From Agrobacterium tumefaciens (GTDB lineage: Bacteria; Pseudomonadota; Alphaproteobacteria; Rhizobiales; Rhizobiaceae), in assembly GCF_000834635.1 (NCBI RefSeq), contig NZ_JXQV01000030.1, positions 62,001-126,000 on the forward strand: DNA of 64,000 nt, in the 5' to 3' direction. The translations under genes were made by a program, and so were the position numbers. The notes under the pieces were generated by a model, which was not told the origin of the DNA, ran no database searches, and saw only the letters and a list, made by a program, of their open reading frames with translations. Shown here piece by piece: positions 1-10,018 of this stretch; the first letter of the stretch is position 1; every line of letters starts with the position of its first letter.

Positions 1-56
1 TCCGCCACTGCTCCCTTGATGACGCCGCTGATCAGCTGATCGACGATTTTTGACAA
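1..56 (-). CDS. possible 5' end of a minus-strand gene (truncated by window edge)
   Basis: An open minus-strand frame starts with TTG at 56-54 and runs off the left edge of the window. It would read M-S-K-I-V-D-Q-L-I-S-G-V-I-K-G-A-V-A. A good Shine-Dalgarno match (AAAAGAGG on the minus strand) lies 5 bases before the TTG, which is the main support. Only 18 codons are visible, so no family can be named and the call is tentative. It would be divergent from the plus-strand gene that starts at 167. Confidence 0.3.
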   Translation of the reverse strand, partial: MSKIVDQLISGVIKGAVA

Positions 57-166
57 TTGGGCCTCTTTTGTTGGTTCCGCCTGTAAAAAGTTATTATTTT
101 CAATATAGGTGCGCCCACCCGTATCAAGCAATCCTTTTGGGTTGCTGTTTTTTAGGATTGCTACAG

Positions 167-1315
167 ATGACGAAGGTTTCGTCGCGACTGGTTTTTTATT
201 TTCCCGGCTTTGATCCGCTGGATGCGCAGGCGCATCAGCGTCGTTATGAGCGCAGCGCTGCGCAATCGGGCAAGACGTTCGGCGTTGACTACCAAGTGGG
301 CAGAATCGAGGAGACGCCGGTGGGTAGTCGCATGGATGTGGCTGCCCTGCACAATGGCCATGCCACGCAATCTACCATCCTGATCCACGACCATAATGAC
401 CTGATTTCACAGCTGCGCGCCGTGTCCATTTGGAAGCAGATTGCGCTCGGGTTCAAGGCAGGCGCCGGCATTATCGGTGAGGGAGGAGCTTTTGCCTACT
501 TCCGCCATGCCTGGCGGTTCGGGCTGTTCTTTCTGTTTCCGTTTTTGCTCATTGCTCTGGGCGCTATCGCCGCCGGGTTAATCGCGGCCTTGCCATTGCT
601 GCTGGGCGTTTCGGTTTTCCTCTGCCTCATCACCATCCCGCTCGGCTATCTCTTCTTCGTCAAAGGCGTGATGCCATTTTCGGATCGGTTTCACACACTT
701 CATCTCTTTGCCGACTGGCGCTTTGCGCTGGCTGTTGGCCGTGACGAGCCCATGGCGCGTGACTGGATTGACGCCAAGGCGCATGCCGTGATCGCCGCGC
801 TTGAGCAGGGGTCTGAGGAGGTGCTGTTCGTGTCCCACAGCATGGGAGCAAGCCTTGCGCTGGCGGTGGCTGGACGCGTGCTGGAGCTGAAGCCGGGCGC
901 GTTTGACGGGCGGGCTGTTTCGTTCGTCACATTGGGCGGAGCGGCGCTTCAGTGCGGTCTGCTCAAAAGTGCCTCAAGGCTGCGCCAGAGCATTGGCGTG
1001 ATGGCTCGGCATGAGCATGTGACATGGTTTGATATTCAGTGCCTCACGGACCCTATCCACCTCTACAAGTGTCATACAGCCAAGCTGACAGGTCACGGCG
1101 ATGCGGCCCAGCCGAAGATTGTGCCGATCCGCTTCAAGCATTCTCTTTCTGCCGAGCGATATAAGAAGAACAAGCGCAATTTTCTGCGCATGCACCGCCA
1201 ATATGTGCTGGGTTCTGACCGCCGTTCGGGCTTTGATTTCGCGTTGCTAACGGCGGGGCCGATGCCTGCGGCATCCTTTGCCAATCTGCGCTCCGAGCAG
1301 CCGCCCAAAATGTAA
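167..1315 (+). CDS. membrane-associated alpha/beta-hydrolase-like protein of unknown function
   Basis: 382 residues from ATG 167 (M-T-K-V-S-S-R-L-V-F-Y-F-P-G). Upstream codons in the same frame read through low-quality sequence, so I chose this start, where the lipase-like opening strand VFYFPGFDP begins. Two adjacent hydrophobic segments at about residues 115-165 look transmembrane. A nucleophile-elbow motif V-S-H-S-M-G follows at about residues 222-227, which suggests a serine hydrolase fold. I do not recognise a characterised family and the substrate is unknown. It is convergent with bolA, with a hairpin between the two. Confidence 0.75.
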   Translation: MTKVSSRLVFYFPGFDPLDAQAHQRRYERSAAQSGKTFGVDYQVGRIEETPVGSRMDVAALHNGHATQSTILIHDHNDLISQLRAVSIWKQIALGFKAGAGIIGEGGAFAYFRHAWRFGLFFLFPFLLIALGAIAAGLIAALPLLLGVSVFLCLITIPLGYLFFVKGVMPFSDRFHTLHLFADWRFALAVGRDEPMARDWIDAKAHAVIAALEQGSEEVLFVSHSMGASLALAVAGRVLELKPGAFDGRAVSFVTLGGAALQCGLLKSASRLRQSIGVMARHEHVTWFDIQCLTDPIHLYKCHTAKLTGHGDAAQPKIVPIRFKHSLSAERYKKNKRNFLRMHRQYVLGSDRRSGFDFALLTAGPMPAASFANLRSEQPPKM

Positions 1316-1318
1316 AAA

Positions 1319-1345
1319 GGCCCGCGCGAGATTTTCGCGCAGGCC
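1319..1345. terminator. hairpin between convergent genes
   Basis: GGCC-C-GCGCGA (1319-1329) pairs with TCGCGC-A-GGCC (1335-1345) around a 5-base loop, with one C/A mismatch. It lies between the end of the hydrolase-like gene and the end of bolA, so it could serve both as an intrinsic terminator. There is no strong T tract. Confidence 0.5.
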
Positions 1346-1369
1346 CTGATTTCGAAACGAAAGATTTCG

Positions 1370-1603
1370 TTATTCCGGAGCGGACGTTTGCAGGGCGAGG
1401 GCATGCAATACGCCGCCCATATTGCCTTTCAACGCGTCATAAACCATCTGGTGCTGCTGCACGCGGGTTTTGCCCTTGAAGGCTTCCGCCACGACTTCTG
1501 CCGCATAGTGATCGCCGTCACCGGCGAGATCACGAATGGTGACTTTTGCTCCGGGAATTCCGGCCTTGATCATGTCCTCTATGTCGCCGGGCTTCATGGG
1601 CAT
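1370..1603 (-). CDS. BolA family protein
   Basis: 77 residues, full length for the short BolA/IbaG type. The sequence carries the family core: an N-terminal helix (DIEDMIKAGIPGAKV), the central GDGDHYAAEVVAEAF strand region and a helix with R-V-Q-Q-H-Q-M-V-Y-D-A-L. BolA proteins bind Fe-S clusters with monothiol glutaredoxins and act in iron regulation and stress. The gene starts 15 bases after the purL stop, so the two are probably cotranscribed. I see no monothiol glutaredoxin gene next to it in this window. In many rhizobia one follows, but the window edge is close. Confidence 0.9.
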   Translation of the reverse strand: MPMKPGDIEDMIKAGIPGAKVTIRDLAGDGDHYAAEVVAEAFKGKTRVQQHQMVYDALKGNMGGVLHALALQTSAPE

Positions 1604-1618
1604 GCTATCTCTCCTCGA

Positions 1619-3853
1619 TTATTCTGCAGCGGCGAGAAACTCGCCATCCATGAACTGAGGGAACCATGATTCATGGGCCGAACGCAATTCATTAATCGCT
1701 ACTGCGCGGGCGTTACCCAGCTTAACAGTTGAGCCGCCTGTCTTGCCGATAACGGCAAGCGAAACGCGTTCAGCCGCCGCACGAGCGGAGACGGTTTCAA
1801 GGTTCGCTTGGGCGACTGTGAACACATAACGACCCTGGTCTTCACCGTAGAATGTGCGCACCGGGTGGTGACCTTCGACTGCATCGACCGTCGCGCCGAT
1901 GTCAGACGCCATCGCCATTTCGGCCACGGCAAGTGCCAGACCGCCGGATGAGCAATCGTGGACGGCACTTGTCAGGCCATCGGTGATGATGGCGCGGACA
2001 AAATCGCCGGTCTTCTTTTCATGGGCCAGATCCACATGCGGGGCAGGGCCATCGATGCGGTTATGGATATCGCGCATATAGACGGACTGTGCGATGTGGG
2101 AGCCAAGTCCCTCAGGCGCACCGGCAAGAAGTATGACCTCATCACTGGCCGCAAAACGGATGCGGGCCATCTTGCCCCAATCCGCCATCAAGCCAACGCC
2201 ACCGATGGTGGGGGTGGGAAGAATTGCTTGGCCGTTGGTCTCGTTATAGAGCGAGACATTGCCGGAAACGATCGGGAATTCCAGCGCAAGGCAGGCTTCG
2301 CCAATGCCCTTGATGGCATGAACCAACTGGCTCATGATCTCGGGCTTCTCCGGGTTGCCGAAATTGAGGTTATCGGTGGCAGCCAGCGGCAATGCGCCGG
2401 TTGCCGTGATGTTGCGCCAGCATTCGGCAACGGCCTGCTTGCCGCCCTCGAAAGCATCGGCTTCCACGTAGCGTGGAGTCACGTCAGATGAGAAGGCAAG
2501 TGCCTTCTTGTCATGGCCTTCGACGCGCACAACACCGGCATCGCCGCCCGGCAATTGCAGGGAGTTGCCCTGGATCAGCGTATCATATTGCTCATAAACC
2601 CAGCGGCGCGAGGAGTTGTTCGCAGAACCGACGAGCTTGAGCAGAGCGTCAGCAATATCGGAGTCTGGAACATCGTTCTCAGCCAGCGGTGCAGGCACCT
2701 TGGCCGGTGTCCAAGGACGGTCATATTCAGGCGCTTCATCGCCCAGTTCCTTGATCGGCAGATTGGCGACTTCTTCGCCATTGTGCAGAACGCGGAAGCG
2801 CAGATCATCCGTTGTCTTACCGACGATGGCGAAGTCCAGACCCCATTTAACGAAGATTGCCTTGGCAACATCTTCCTTGGAAGGTTCCAGAACCATGAGC
2901 ATACGCTCCTGGCTTTCAGACAGCATCATCTCATAGGCGGTCATGCGTTCTTCGCGAACCGGAACCTGATCGAGATTGAGTTCAATGCCGAGGTCACCCT
3001 TGGCACCCATTTCAACGGCAGAGCAGGTGAGGCCAGCGGCACCCATATCCTGAATGGCGATGACGGCACCCGTCTTCATCAGTTCAAGGCAGGCTTCCAG
3101 CAAGCACTTTTCAGTGAAGGGGTCTCCGACCTGAACCGTCGGGCGCTTTTCCTCGATGGATTCGTCAAATTCGGCAGATGCCATGGTCGCGCCACCGACG
3201 CCATCACGGCCCGTCTTTGCGCCAAGATAAACAACCGGCAGGCCAACGCCCTTTGCTTCCGACAGGAAGATGCCGTCGGACTTTGCAAGGCCAGCCGCAA
3301 AGGCATTGACGAGAATGTTGCCATTGTAGCGGGCATCGAATTCGACTTCGCCACCAACCGTGGGAACGCCGAAGGAATTGCCGTATCCGCCAACGCCGGC
3401 CACAACACCTGCAACGAGGTGGCGGGTTTTCGGGTGATCAGGGGAGCCGAAGCGCAGAGCGTTCATTGCGGCAATGGGGCGAGCGCCCATGGTGAAGACG
3501 TCACGCAGAATGCCGCCAACGCCGGTTGCCGCACCCTGATAGGGCTCGATGTAAGATGGGTGGTTGTGGCTCTCCATCTTGAAGACGACGACGTCACCAT
3601 CATCAATATCCACGACGCCAGCGTTTTCACCGGGGCCCTGCACAACACGTGGACCTGTGGTTGGCAGGGTCTTCAGCCACTTCTTGGAGGATTTGTAAGA
3701 GCAGTGCTCGTTCCACATGGCGGAGAAGATACCAAGCTCGGTAAAGCTTAGCTCGCGTCCAATCAGGTCCAGAATGCGCTGGTATTCATCGGGCTTGAGC
3801 CCATGGGATGCAATGAGTTCCGGGGTGATCTTGATATGATTTGGAAGTGTCAT
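1619..3853 (-). CDS. purL: phosphoribosylformylglycinamidine synthase subunit PurL
   Basis: Large subunit of FGAM synthase, step 4 of purine biosynthesis: FGAR plus glutamine-derived ammonia plus ATP gives FGAM. 744 residues, the small-PurL length that works with separate PurS and PurQ. The ATP/FGAR binding motif M-E-S-H-N-H-P-S is followed by [15 protein letters not shown], as in the family. I chose ATG 3853 ([14 protein letters not shown]) over an in-frame GTG at 3862. purS and purQ lie about 4.5 kb away on the same strand, separated by other genes, so purL forms its own unit with bolA. Confidence 0.97.
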   Translation of the reverse strand: MTLPNHIKITPELIASHGLKPDEYQRILDLIGRELSFTELGIFSAMWNEHCSYKSSKKWLKTLPTTGPRVVQGPGENAGVVDIDDGDVVVFKMESHNHPSYIEPYQGAATGVGGILRDVFTMGARPIAAMNALRFGSPDHPKTRHLVAGVVAGVGGYGNSFGVPTVGGEVEFDARYNGNILVNAFAAGLAKSDGIFLSEAKGVGLPVVYLGAKTGRDGVGGATMASAEFDESIEEKRPTVQVGDPFTEKCLLEACLELMKTGAVIAIQDMGAAGLTCSAVEMGAKGDLGIELNLDQVPVREERMTAYEMMLSESQERMLMVLEPSKEDVAKAIFVKWGLDFAIVGKTTDDLRFRVLHNGEEVANLPIKELGDEAPEYDRPWTPAKVPAPLAENDVPDSDIADALLKLVGSANNSSRRWVYEQYDTLIQGNSLQLPGGDAGVVRVEGHDKKALAFSSDVTPRYVEADAFEGGKQAVAECWRNITATGALPLAATDNLNFGNPEKPEIMSQLVHAIKGIGEACLALEFPIVSGNVSLYNETNGQAILPTPTIGGVGLMADWGKMARIRFAASDEVILLAGAPEGLGSHIAQSVYMRDIHNRIDGPAPHVDLAHEKKTGDFVRAIITDGLTSAVHDCSSGGLALAVAEMAMASDIGATVDAVEGHHPVRTFYGEDQGRYVFTVAQANLETVSARAAAERVSLAVIGKTGGSTVKLGNARAVAINELRSAHESWFPQFMDGEFLAAAE

Positions 3854-3987
3854 AGGTCTCACGGGGTTCGAGCCGGTACGGGAGTTTCCGGTTCTTTACC
3901 GCAAGAGACAGCAAGGCGCGACAGGAAAATGTTCTGAAGCCCCCGCAAAAACCGCCTTCACCCCAGTTTTTCGCAGTGTCTGCGCTC

Positions 3988-5406
3988 TCAGGCCACACCC
4001 TCATAACCCGCAGAACCATTATCCAGCAGTTGCCGCAGGATGCCGAAGGCTTCGGTCAGCTCGTTGCGGGTTTTCGGTGCGGAGAAGCTGATGCGGACTC
4101 GGTGAAAGACTTTTTCCGAGCGCCCGGCTTTGAACTCATCCTCATCATCAATCAAAATGCCTTCCTTCATGGCGGCGCTGCGGAAAGTGCCGGAAAGCCA
4201 TGGCTCCGGTACTTTGAGCCAAAGGAAGGGAATATCCGGCATCGAGTTGAACTCGAAATTGGCAAAGGCATGGCGGGCAATCGCTACGCGGGCATTGATT
4301 TCTGTGGTGCAGTCTCGCCTGATCTCATGCGCATCACCGCTGTTGACCATGCGGGCGCAGAGTTCGGCCAGCAAAAAGGGCAGGCCGCCGGTCATCATGG
4401 CGTGGGAAATACGAATGCGCGACGAGAAGTTTGGCGGGCATGCCACCCAGCCACCGCGAACACCAGCGGCGACTGATTTCGACAGACCTCCGATGACGAA
4501 GGTCAGGTCCGGGGCGAATTCTGCAATCATTGGCGGCTGGCTAGCAACCGTTGCGCCATAGAGATTGTCCTCGATGATCCAGACATTGTACCTGCGGGCG
4601 ATATCGGAAATGGCGCGACGACGGTGTTCGGGGAGGGTGGCGCAGGTCGGGTTTTGGCCCGTGGGCATCAGGAAAATCATTTTCGGATGCTGTTGCGCGC
4701 AGACGCGCTCCAGATCCTCAGGGATAATGCCTTCCTCATCGCATTCCACCACCGCTGCGCGCCGACCAGTGAGAATTGCTGCCCGCGCAATCTGTGAATA
4801 GGTGGCGGTTTCAAACACGATCCGGTCGCCCGGCGAGGTCATGGCGGTGATGACGCTCATGATGGCGGCATGCGCGCCAAGCGTGGGGACGATGCTGTCC
4901 AGCGCAGGCGACCAGTCTCCCTGCGAAAGCCAGCGGACACCAGCCTGTGCCCATTCTTGCGGAAATGCCCTTGCATAGTCTGTGATCTCGAAGGAGCAGT
5001 CTCTGGCAATCTCTGCAATGTGCTTTTCGACAATAACACTTTGGCCGACATCCGGGGCGGCCGTGGTGTTCAGGCGGAATTTGTTGGGAGTTTCCGAAGC
5101 GGGCCTTGTGCCACCAAAGGATGCCACTGCACGTTCATGCGCTGCTGCCGGGCTCGGTGTCATGCTTGCATTCACATATGTGCCGCGGCCAACTTCGCCA
5201 CTGACAAGCCCGCGTTCATGAATGAGTGCATAGGCACGGCTGATCGTTCCAATTGTCACCCCGAGATCAAAGGCGAGGTTCCGCTGCGGCGGCAGTTTCG
5301 CGCCAGCGGGCAGGGTACCATCCGCGATAGCTGCTTCGATGTGATCAGCAAGCCGGATGTAAATGGGGCCTGTGCCGCTTGAAAGGTCGGGTGTCCAATT
5401 TGTCAT
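3988..5406 (-). CDS. MocR-type regulator (GntR winged helix fused to PLP aminotransferase fold)
   Basis: 472 residues. An N-terminal GntR-type winged helix covers about residues 12-80 (KLPPQRNLAFDLGVTIGTISRAYALIHERGL, with GEVGRGTYV at its end). The rest is a class I aminotransferase-like domain. The PLP-binding lysine is present in G-G-L-S-K-S-V-A-A-G-V-R-G-G-W. MocR proteins sense a metabolite through PLP chemistry and bind direct repeats in their divergent promoter. The divergent target here would be the DUF1127 gene at 5499, and direct repeats lie in the gap. The effector cannot be told from sequence. Confidence 0.9.
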   Translation of the reverse strand: MTNWTPDLSSGTGPIYIRLADHIEAAIADGTLPAGAKLPPQRNLAFDLGVTIGTISRAYALIHERGLVSGEVGRGTYVNASMTPSPAAAHERAVASFGGTRPASETPNKFRLNTTAAPDVGQSVIVEKHIAEIARDCSFEITDYARAFPQEWAQAGVRWLSQGDWSPALDSIVPTLGAHAAIMSVITAMTSPGDRIVFETATYSQIARAAILTGRRAAVVECDEEGIIPEDLERVCAQQHPKMIFLMPTGQNPTCATLPEHRRRAISDIARRYNVWIIEDNLYGATVASQPPMIAEFAPDLTFVIGGLSKSVAAGVRGGWVACPPNFSSRIRISHAMMTGGLPFLLAELCARMVNSGDAHEIRRDCTTEINARVAIARHAFANFEFNSMPDIPFLWLKVPEPWLSGTFRSAAMKEGILIDDEDEFKAGRSEKVFHRVRISFSAPKTRNELTEAFGILRQLLDNGSAGYEGVA

Positions 5407-5410
5407 GGTG

Positions 5411-5451
5411 ACAATATATGCATTGTATCTGCATTCATGTCAATTGTATCT
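5411..5451. promoter_or_regulatory. putative MocR operator: direct repeats ATTGTATCT with 21-bp period
   Basis: ATTGTATCT occurs at 5422-5430 and again at 5443-5451, exactly 21 bases apart (two helical turns). The first copy also sits in an inverted repeat, ACAAT-N6-ATTGT (5411-5426). An exact inverted copy, AGATACAAT, lies at 5531-5539. The position between the divergent MocR and DUF1127 genes fits the known operator architecture of MocR proteins. The function is inferred. Confidence 0.55.
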
Positions 5452-5498
5452 CTGTTCAGGAATGGAAACCCAGACAATTTCTGAACGGCAGGTACAAT

Positions 5499-5798
5499 AT
5501 GCTCAAGATGGATCAATATAACAAGACAATAGATACAATGTATCCCGATGGATACGAGCGCGAGCGGATCTTTCGGGATAGCGGCGATATGCTTGACCCT
5601 AAGTCGGTCTCCGTTGCAAGGGGGTTCTTTGCGCGTTTGTTCGAGAGGATTGCGCTCAGCGCAGCTAAGCGTGCGGGTAGACTGGCCCTCCGCGAACTGT
5701 CCGAAGAGCAATTGGCAGACATCGGTCTCACGCGTCACGAGGCATTGGAGGAGGCCCGCAAGGCATCCCTCTTCTCGTGGCCATCTCGTTCTCTTTAA
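5499..5798 (+). CDS. DUF1127 domain protein
   Basis: 99 residues from ATG 5499. The C-terminal part carries the DUF1127 signature: a basic segment (AAKRAGRLALRELSEEQLADIGL) followed by T-R-H-E-A. DUF1127 proteins are small arginine-rich proteins common in Rhizobiaceae; some bind RNA and affect phosphate and C1 metabolism. This one has an extended N-terminus, so a later start such as ATG 5538 is possible. The gene is divergent from the MocR regulator and probably controlled by it. The start is uncertain because no strong ribosome binding site is visible. Confidence 0.75.
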   Translation: MLKMDQYNKTIDTMYPDGYERERIFRDSGDMLDPKSVSVARGFFARLFERIALSAAKRAGRLALRELSEEQLADIGLTRHEALEEARKASLFSWPSRSL

Positions 5799-5925
5799 GT
5801 AGATTATTATATGACGATTTTAAAATTCAACTTTTAATCGGCGGTGGATAGAAGTACGCAATCTAGTTTATTAAAACTTAATAATAATTGGCGATATTGT
5901 CATGACGTTGCTAGGGGATATTGTG

Positions 5926-7758
5926 ATGTCATCGATTCAGCAGAAAATTATTGTTGTCAGTCTGGGTATTTTTGCCTTAGCCGGGAGTGCCGCCGGAATT
6001 GGACTTTGGTCCGCTTCCGAACTAACCGGTAATGCCAATCGCATCGCAACGTCAGCGGAGGTGCTGCGCAACCACATGCAGGCAGACATGATGCATGATG
6101 CGCTTCGGTCTGATGTTTTCGCGTCGCTGCTGACCTCCAACCCATCCGCCGGAATTTCCCTGAAGGATGTGAAACAGGACCTTGCAGAACACGTAGCTTC
6201 TTTCCGAGAAATGATCGCGGCAAACGAGGCTCTCGCAACGGACCCCGAAACGCAAAAAGTCGTGAAAAGCGTTGAGCCTCCTTTGCGCGCTTATATCGAC
6301 AGTGCGACCAAGCTTGTGGCCTTGGCTGAAACAGACACCAACGCCGCCATGCAGGTGCTGCCCAATTTCATGAAACAATTTTCGGAGCTGGAAACGGCTA
6401 TGGAAGTTGCGGGCGATAGTATTGAAAAGGTCGCGGAGAGTATCAGCGCAGAGAGCGGCGATACCAGCGTCTATATCAATAGCATGCTGGAGGCGCTCAT
6501 CGTTTTGACCGTCTTCTTCTCAGGCATCATTTTCTATATCTCTCGGCGAACGATCAGCGCACCGATCCTCGCGCTCTCGAACTCCATGTCTCAACTTGCG
6601 CAGGGTCGCACCGACGTTATCAGCGCCGGGGTCGGTCGCAAGGATGAAATTGGTTCGATGGCGGCAGCGGTGGAAGTGTTCCGTGAATCGGCCATTTCGA
6701 AAAAGCGCATGGAGTCAGAAGCCGAGGCGTTGCGCTTGCAGGCGGAAACCGATCGTCTGGCAGCTCAGGAACGGGCGGAGGCTGTTGCGGCTGAACGGTT
6801 GCGTGTGGCGACATCCGGCTTGGCGGGAGGCCTGAAACGGCTGGCATCGGGCGACTTGTCCTTCCAGCTGAACGAAGCCTTCTCGCCAGAGTTCGAGGCA
6901 TTGCGGCAGGACTTCAATCTGTCCGTCAAACAGCTCGGCGATACATTGCGGTCCATTGCAGACAGCATTTCCGCCATCGGCAATGGCACGCAGGAAATTG
7001 CCTCCGGTGCGAATGATCTTTCGCGCCGCACCGAACAGCAAGCGGCTTCGCTGGAGCAGACTGCCGCTGCACTGGATGAAATAACCGTCAATGTTACCAA
7101 TTCCAGCCAGAGAACCATGGAAGCACAGCGGGCTGCGACTTCTGCGACTGATAGCGCTGCCAAGTCCTCCAAGGTTGTGAACCAGGCGGAAGAGGCGATG
7201 CAGCGGATCGAGAATTCCTCGCAGCAGATTTCCAACATCATCGGCGTCATTGATGAAATTGCATTCCAGACCAACCTTCTGGCGCTGAATGCCGGTGTTG
7301 AGGCTGCGCGCGCTGGTGAAGCAGGTAAAGGCTTTGCTGTTGTTGCGCAGGAGGTGCGCGAACTTGCGCAGCGTTCTGCGAATGCGGCCAAGGAGATCAA
7401 GGCGCTCATCCAAACGTCAACGGCGGAAGTGGGAAGCGGGGTTGAGCTCGTGCGTGAAACAGGCCTTGCATTGAACGAAATTGCCGACCGGGTCGCTGGC
7501 ATCAATCAGCATATGAATGCGATTGCAACATCTTCGAAGGAGCAGTCTGTCGGGCTTTCCGAAGTCAACACGGCTATCAATTCGATGGACCAGACAACAC
7601 AGCAGAATGCGGCGATGGTCGAAGAATCCACCGCAGCTTCCTCGGCATTGTCGCAGGAGGTTGAGAAGCTTCGGGATCTCGTTGCTCAGTTCAGCCTGGG
7701 AACATCACAATCTGCGGCCGCTGGCGCAGCCGGCGGCAGAGCGCGCATGGTGGCTTGA
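5926..7758 (+). CDS. methyl-accepting chemotaxis protein
   Basis: 610 residues. ATG 5926 has an AGGGGA ribosome site 7 bases upstream and is preferred over ATG 5902. Layout: TM1 at about 6-27, a periplasmic helical sensor of about 155 residues, TM2 at about 186-206, HAMP to about 260, a second HAMP-like linker with [15 protein letters not shown], then the signalling domain. The conserved hairpin tip is present ([19 protein letters not shown], then [24 protein letters not shown]). The C-terminus ends GRARMVA without an obvious CheR/CheB-docking pentapeptide. No che genes are nearby, so it is an orphan receptor. The ligand is unknown. Confidence 0.95.
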   Translation: MSSIQQKIIVVSLGIFALAGSAAGIGLWSASELTGNANRIATSAEVLRNHMQADMMHDALRSDVFASLLTSNPSAGISLKDVKQDLAEHVASFREMIAANEALATDPETQKVVKSVEPPLRAYIDSATKLVALAETDTNAAMQVLPNFMKQFSELETAMEVAGDSIEKVAESISAESGDTSVYINSMLEALIVLTVFFSGIIFYISRRTISAPILALSNSMSQLAQGRTDVISAGVGRKDEIGSMAAAVEVFRESAISKKRMESEAEALRLQAETDRLAAQERAEAVAAERLRVATSGLAGGLKRLASGDLSFQLNEAFSPEFEALRQDFNLSVKQLGDTLRSIADSISAIGNGTQEIASGANDLSRRTEQQAASLEQTAAALDEITVNVTNSSQRTMEAQRAATSATDSAAKSSKVVNQAEEAMQRIENSSQQISNIIGVIDEIAFQTNLLALNAGVEAARAGEAGKGFAVVAQEVRELAQRSANAAKEIKALIQTSTAEVGSGVELVRETGLALNEIADRVAGINQHMNAIATSSKEQSVGLSEVNTAINSMDQTTQQNAAMVEESTAASSALSQEVEKLRDLVAQFSLGTSQSAAAGAAGGRARMVA

Positions 7759-7784
7759 TTTCTCGCCCGATTGCCATGTTACAA

Positions 7785-7825
7785 AAGCCCGCCATGCGCC
7801 ATTCTATCAGGCGCTGGCGGGTTTT
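7785..7825 (+). terminator. Rho-independent terminator of the chemotaxis receptor gene
   Basis: CCCGCCA (7788-7794) and GCGCC (7796-7800) pair with GGCGC (7810-7814) and TGGCGGG (7815-7821), leaving one bulged T. TTTT follows. It lies about 30 bases after the receptor stop codon. Confidence 0.75.
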
Positions 7826-7830
7826 CTGTC

Positions 7831-8244
7831 TCAGGAGCAGCCTTTGCCGCCATTGACCCAACGCTTCACGTCTGTGGTGATGCGTGCGGCGTGTGGTTCG
7901 TTCATGGCGGGGCCGAAGGCGTCAACCTTTGCTGGATTGCCTTCCGCCTGCACGACGAGCATTGGGCGTGATTCCGGGCTGTTGCGCGGCACCAGCAGAA
8001 TGCGCGGGCGGCCGGAGAAAGAATTGAGTTCCGGTGCAAGGCGGTACTGCTTGAAAGCCGGGTCGCCCGATTTGAACCAGCAGGCATTGGCGCCCAGTGC
8101 AACGCGTTCCATGACCGGCAATGCTGCCCGGGATGCCGACGCGGAGGCCACGGGTGCTCTTTCCGCCTGGCAAGCGGCCAGAGAAAGGGCAGCAAGGCCG
8201 AGGCCCGCAAGATTGAGAGCGTGGGGAAGGCGCAGGCGGTTCAT
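7831..8244 (-). CDS. small putative lipoprotein
   Basis: 137 residues. The N-terminus is a lipoprotein signal peptide (MNRLRLPHALNLAGLGLAAL) with a lipobox L-S-L-A-A-C, so the mature protein would start at Cys 25 and be anchored in a membrane. The rest has two cysteines (in NACWF and at the C-terminal GKGCS) that could form a disulfide. I do not recognise a family. It lies downstream of purQ on the same strand, separated by a strong hairpin, so it is probably transcribed separately. Confidence 0.75.
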   Translation of the reverse strand: MNRLRLPHALNLAGLGLAALSLAACQAERAPVASASASRAALPVMERVALGANACWFKSGDPAFKQYRLAPELNSFSGRPRILLVPRNSPESRPMLVVQAEGNPAKVDAFGPAMNEPHAARITTDVKRWVNGGKGCS

Positions 8245-8271
8245 CGCTTTAATTCCATATCAGTGAAATAC

Positions 8272-8299
8272 AACAAAGCCGGTTTAACCCGGCTTTGTT
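8272..8299 (-). terminator. terminator hairpin downstream of purQ
   Basis: AACAAAGCCGG (8272-8282) pairs perfectly with CCGGCTTTGTT (8289-8299) around a 6-base loop. It sits directly after the purQ stop and likely ends the purCSQ transcript before the lipoprotein gene. Confidence 0.75.
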
Positions 8300-8304
8300 A
8301 ATTT

Positions 8305-8976
8305 TTAAGCTGCGATGACGCCGAGGGCTGAGGCAAAGATACCGCGCCCATCATTGCCGCCATGGGCGGCTTCGATGAGGTTTTCCGGGTGAGGCATCAT
8401 GCCCAGAACATTGCCCTTGGCATTGATGATGCCGGCGATGTCGTTGAGCGAGCCATTCGGATTGGTGCCTTCCGCATAGCGGAAAACGACCTGGCCCTTG
8501 TCTTCGATGGATTTCAGCTCTTCCGGCTCGACGAAGTAGTTGCCATCGTGGTGGGCAACGGGCGAGCGGATGATCTGGCCCTTGTCATAGGTGCGCGTGA
8601 ACTCGGTGTCGTTGTTGACGACCTCAAGCTTCACTTCGCGGCAGACGAATTTCAGCGATGCATTGCGCATCAAAGCGCCCGGAAGCATGCCTGCCTCGAC
8701 CAGTATCTGAAAGCCATTGCAGACGCCCAGAACCTTGACGCCTTGTTCGGCCTTTTCACGGATCGCCTGCATGACGGGCATGCGTGCGGCGATCGCGCCG
8801 CAGCGCAGATAGTCGCCGTAGGAAAATCCGCCGGGAATGACGATCAGATCGATGTCGGGAATGTCTGTTTCCGTCTGCCAGATGGTGATCGGTGCCTTGC
8901 CGGAAATCCGAGTCAAGGCCGCGATCATGTCACGGTCACGATTGAGGCCCGGAAGCTGAACGACTGCGGATTTCAT
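8305..8976 (-). CDS. purQ: FGAM synthase subunit PurQ (glutamine amidotransferase)
   Basis: 223 residues. PurQ hydrolyses glutamine and passes ammonia to PurL. The nucleophile cysteine is in V-L-G-V-C-N-G-F-Q and the catalytic histidine/glutamate in M-M-P-H-P-E-N-L. The opening [16 protein letters not shown] is the family start, so ATG 8976 is chosen over upstream codons. It starts 17 bases after the purS stop, and the three genes purC-purS-purQ form an operon. Confidence 0.97.
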   Translation of the reverse strand: MKSAVVQLPGLNRDRDMIAALTRISGKAPITIWQTETDIPDIDLIVIPGGFSYGDYLRCGAIAARMPVMQAIREKAEQGVKVLGVCNGFQILVEAGMLPGALMRNASLKFVCREVKLEVVNNDTEFTRTYDKGQIIRSPVAHHDGNYFVEPEELKSIEDKGQVVFRYAEGTNPNGSLNDIAGIINAKGNVLGMMPHPENLIEAAHGGNDGRGIFASALGVIAA

Positions 8977-8993
8977 GGATCGGCTCCTGAGCG

Positions 8994-9236
8994 TCAGAGA
9001 ATAGCGATAGAGTAGTTTTCGATCACCGTGTTGGCGAGGAGCTTTTCGCACATCGCCTTCAGGTCGGCTTCAGCTTTCGCCTTGTCGCTGGTGGCCAGTT
9101 CCAGATCGAAGACCTTGCCCTGACGAACCTGGCCAACACCTTCGAAACCGAGGCTGCCGAGAGCGCCTTCGATTGCCTTACCCTGCGGATCGAGAACGCC
9201 GTTCTTGAGCGTAATAGTCACCCGTGCGTTGATCAC
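8994..9236 (-). CDS. purS: FGAM synthase subunit PurS
   Basis: 80 residues from GTG 9236, the usual PurS length. PurS is the small dimeric subunit that bridges PurL and PurQ for ammonia channelling. The start is set by a GGAGAG site just upstream on the minus strand and by the family opening [19 protein letters not shown]. It lies 17 bases after purC and 17 bases before purQ. Confidence 0.95.
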   Translation of the reverse strand: MINARVTITLKNGVLDPQGKAIEGALGSLGFEGVGQVRQGKVFDLELATSDKAKAEADLKAMCEKLLANTVIENYSIAIL

Positions 9237-9253
9237 CTGATGCTCTCCTGAAT

Positions 9254-10018
9254 TCACTTGACCAGAACCGGGCCGGTACCACGGAGCGGTTCGTTTTCGT
9301 TGATAATTCCCAGACGGCGCGCCACTTCCGAATAGGCTTCCAGAAGCCCACCCATATCGCGGCGAAAGCGGTCCTTGTCCATCTTTTCCTGCGTCTCGAT
9401 ATCCCACAAGCGGCAGCTATCGGGAGAAATCTCGTCGGCCAGGATGATGCGCATCATGTCGCCTTCGTAGAGGCGACCGCATTCGATCTTGAAATCAACC
9501 AGCTGAATGCCGACGCCGAGGAAAAGTCCCGACAGGAAGTCATTCACGCGGATGGCAAGCGCCATGATATCATCAAGTTCTGCCGGGTTTGCCCAGCCGA
9601 ATGCGGTGATATGCTCTTCAGACACCATCGGGTCTTCAAGCGCATCGGACTTGTAATAGAACTCGATGATCGAACGCGGCAGAACCACGCCCTCATCGAT
9701 GCCGAGCCTTTTGGAAAGCGAGCCAGCGGCGACATTGCGCACGACGATCTCAAGCGGGATCATCTCCACTTCCTTGATCAACTGCTCACGCATGTTGAGG
9801 CGGCGGATGAAGTGCGTGGGAATGCCGATCTTGTTGAGATGTGTGAAGAGATACTCTGAAATACGATTGTTCAGAACACCCTTGCCGTCGATGACTGCGT
9901 GCTTTTTCTTGTTGAAGGCGGTTGCGTCGTCCTTGAAGAACTGGATGAGAGTTCCCGGCTCTGGACCTTCATAAAGGATCTTGGCCTTGCCTTCGTAAAT
10001 ACGGCGGCGACGGTTCAT
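9254..10018 (-). CDS. purC: SAICAR synthase PurC
   Basis: 254 residues. It joins CAIR and aspartate with ATP to form SAICAR in purine synthesis. Family motifs are visible: [18 protein letters not shown] at the start, K-D-D-A-T-A-F-N near residue 35, and the [10 protein letters not shown] segment. ATG 10018 is chosen because it opens the canonical fold. The upstream in-frame codons have no similarity to the family. First gene of the purC-purS-purQ operon. Confidence 0.97.
   Translation of the reverse strand: MNRRRRIYEGKAKILYEGPEPGTLIQFFKDDATAFNKKKHAVIDGKGVLNNRISEYLFTHLNKIGIPTHFIRRLNMREQLIKEVEMIPLEIVVRNVAAGSLSKRLGIDEGVVLPRSIIEFYYKSDALEDPMVSEEHITAFGWANPAELDDIMALAIRVNDFLSGLFLGVGIQLVDFKIECGRLYEGDMMRIILADEISPDSCRLWDIETQEKMDKDRFRRDMGGLLEAYSEVARRLGIINENEPLRGTGPVLVK

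Noticed and set aside
2513..3751. 412-codon plus-strand open frame inside purL
   Set aside because: It is antisense to purL, which matches its family over the full length; the frame's translation has no recognisable domain.
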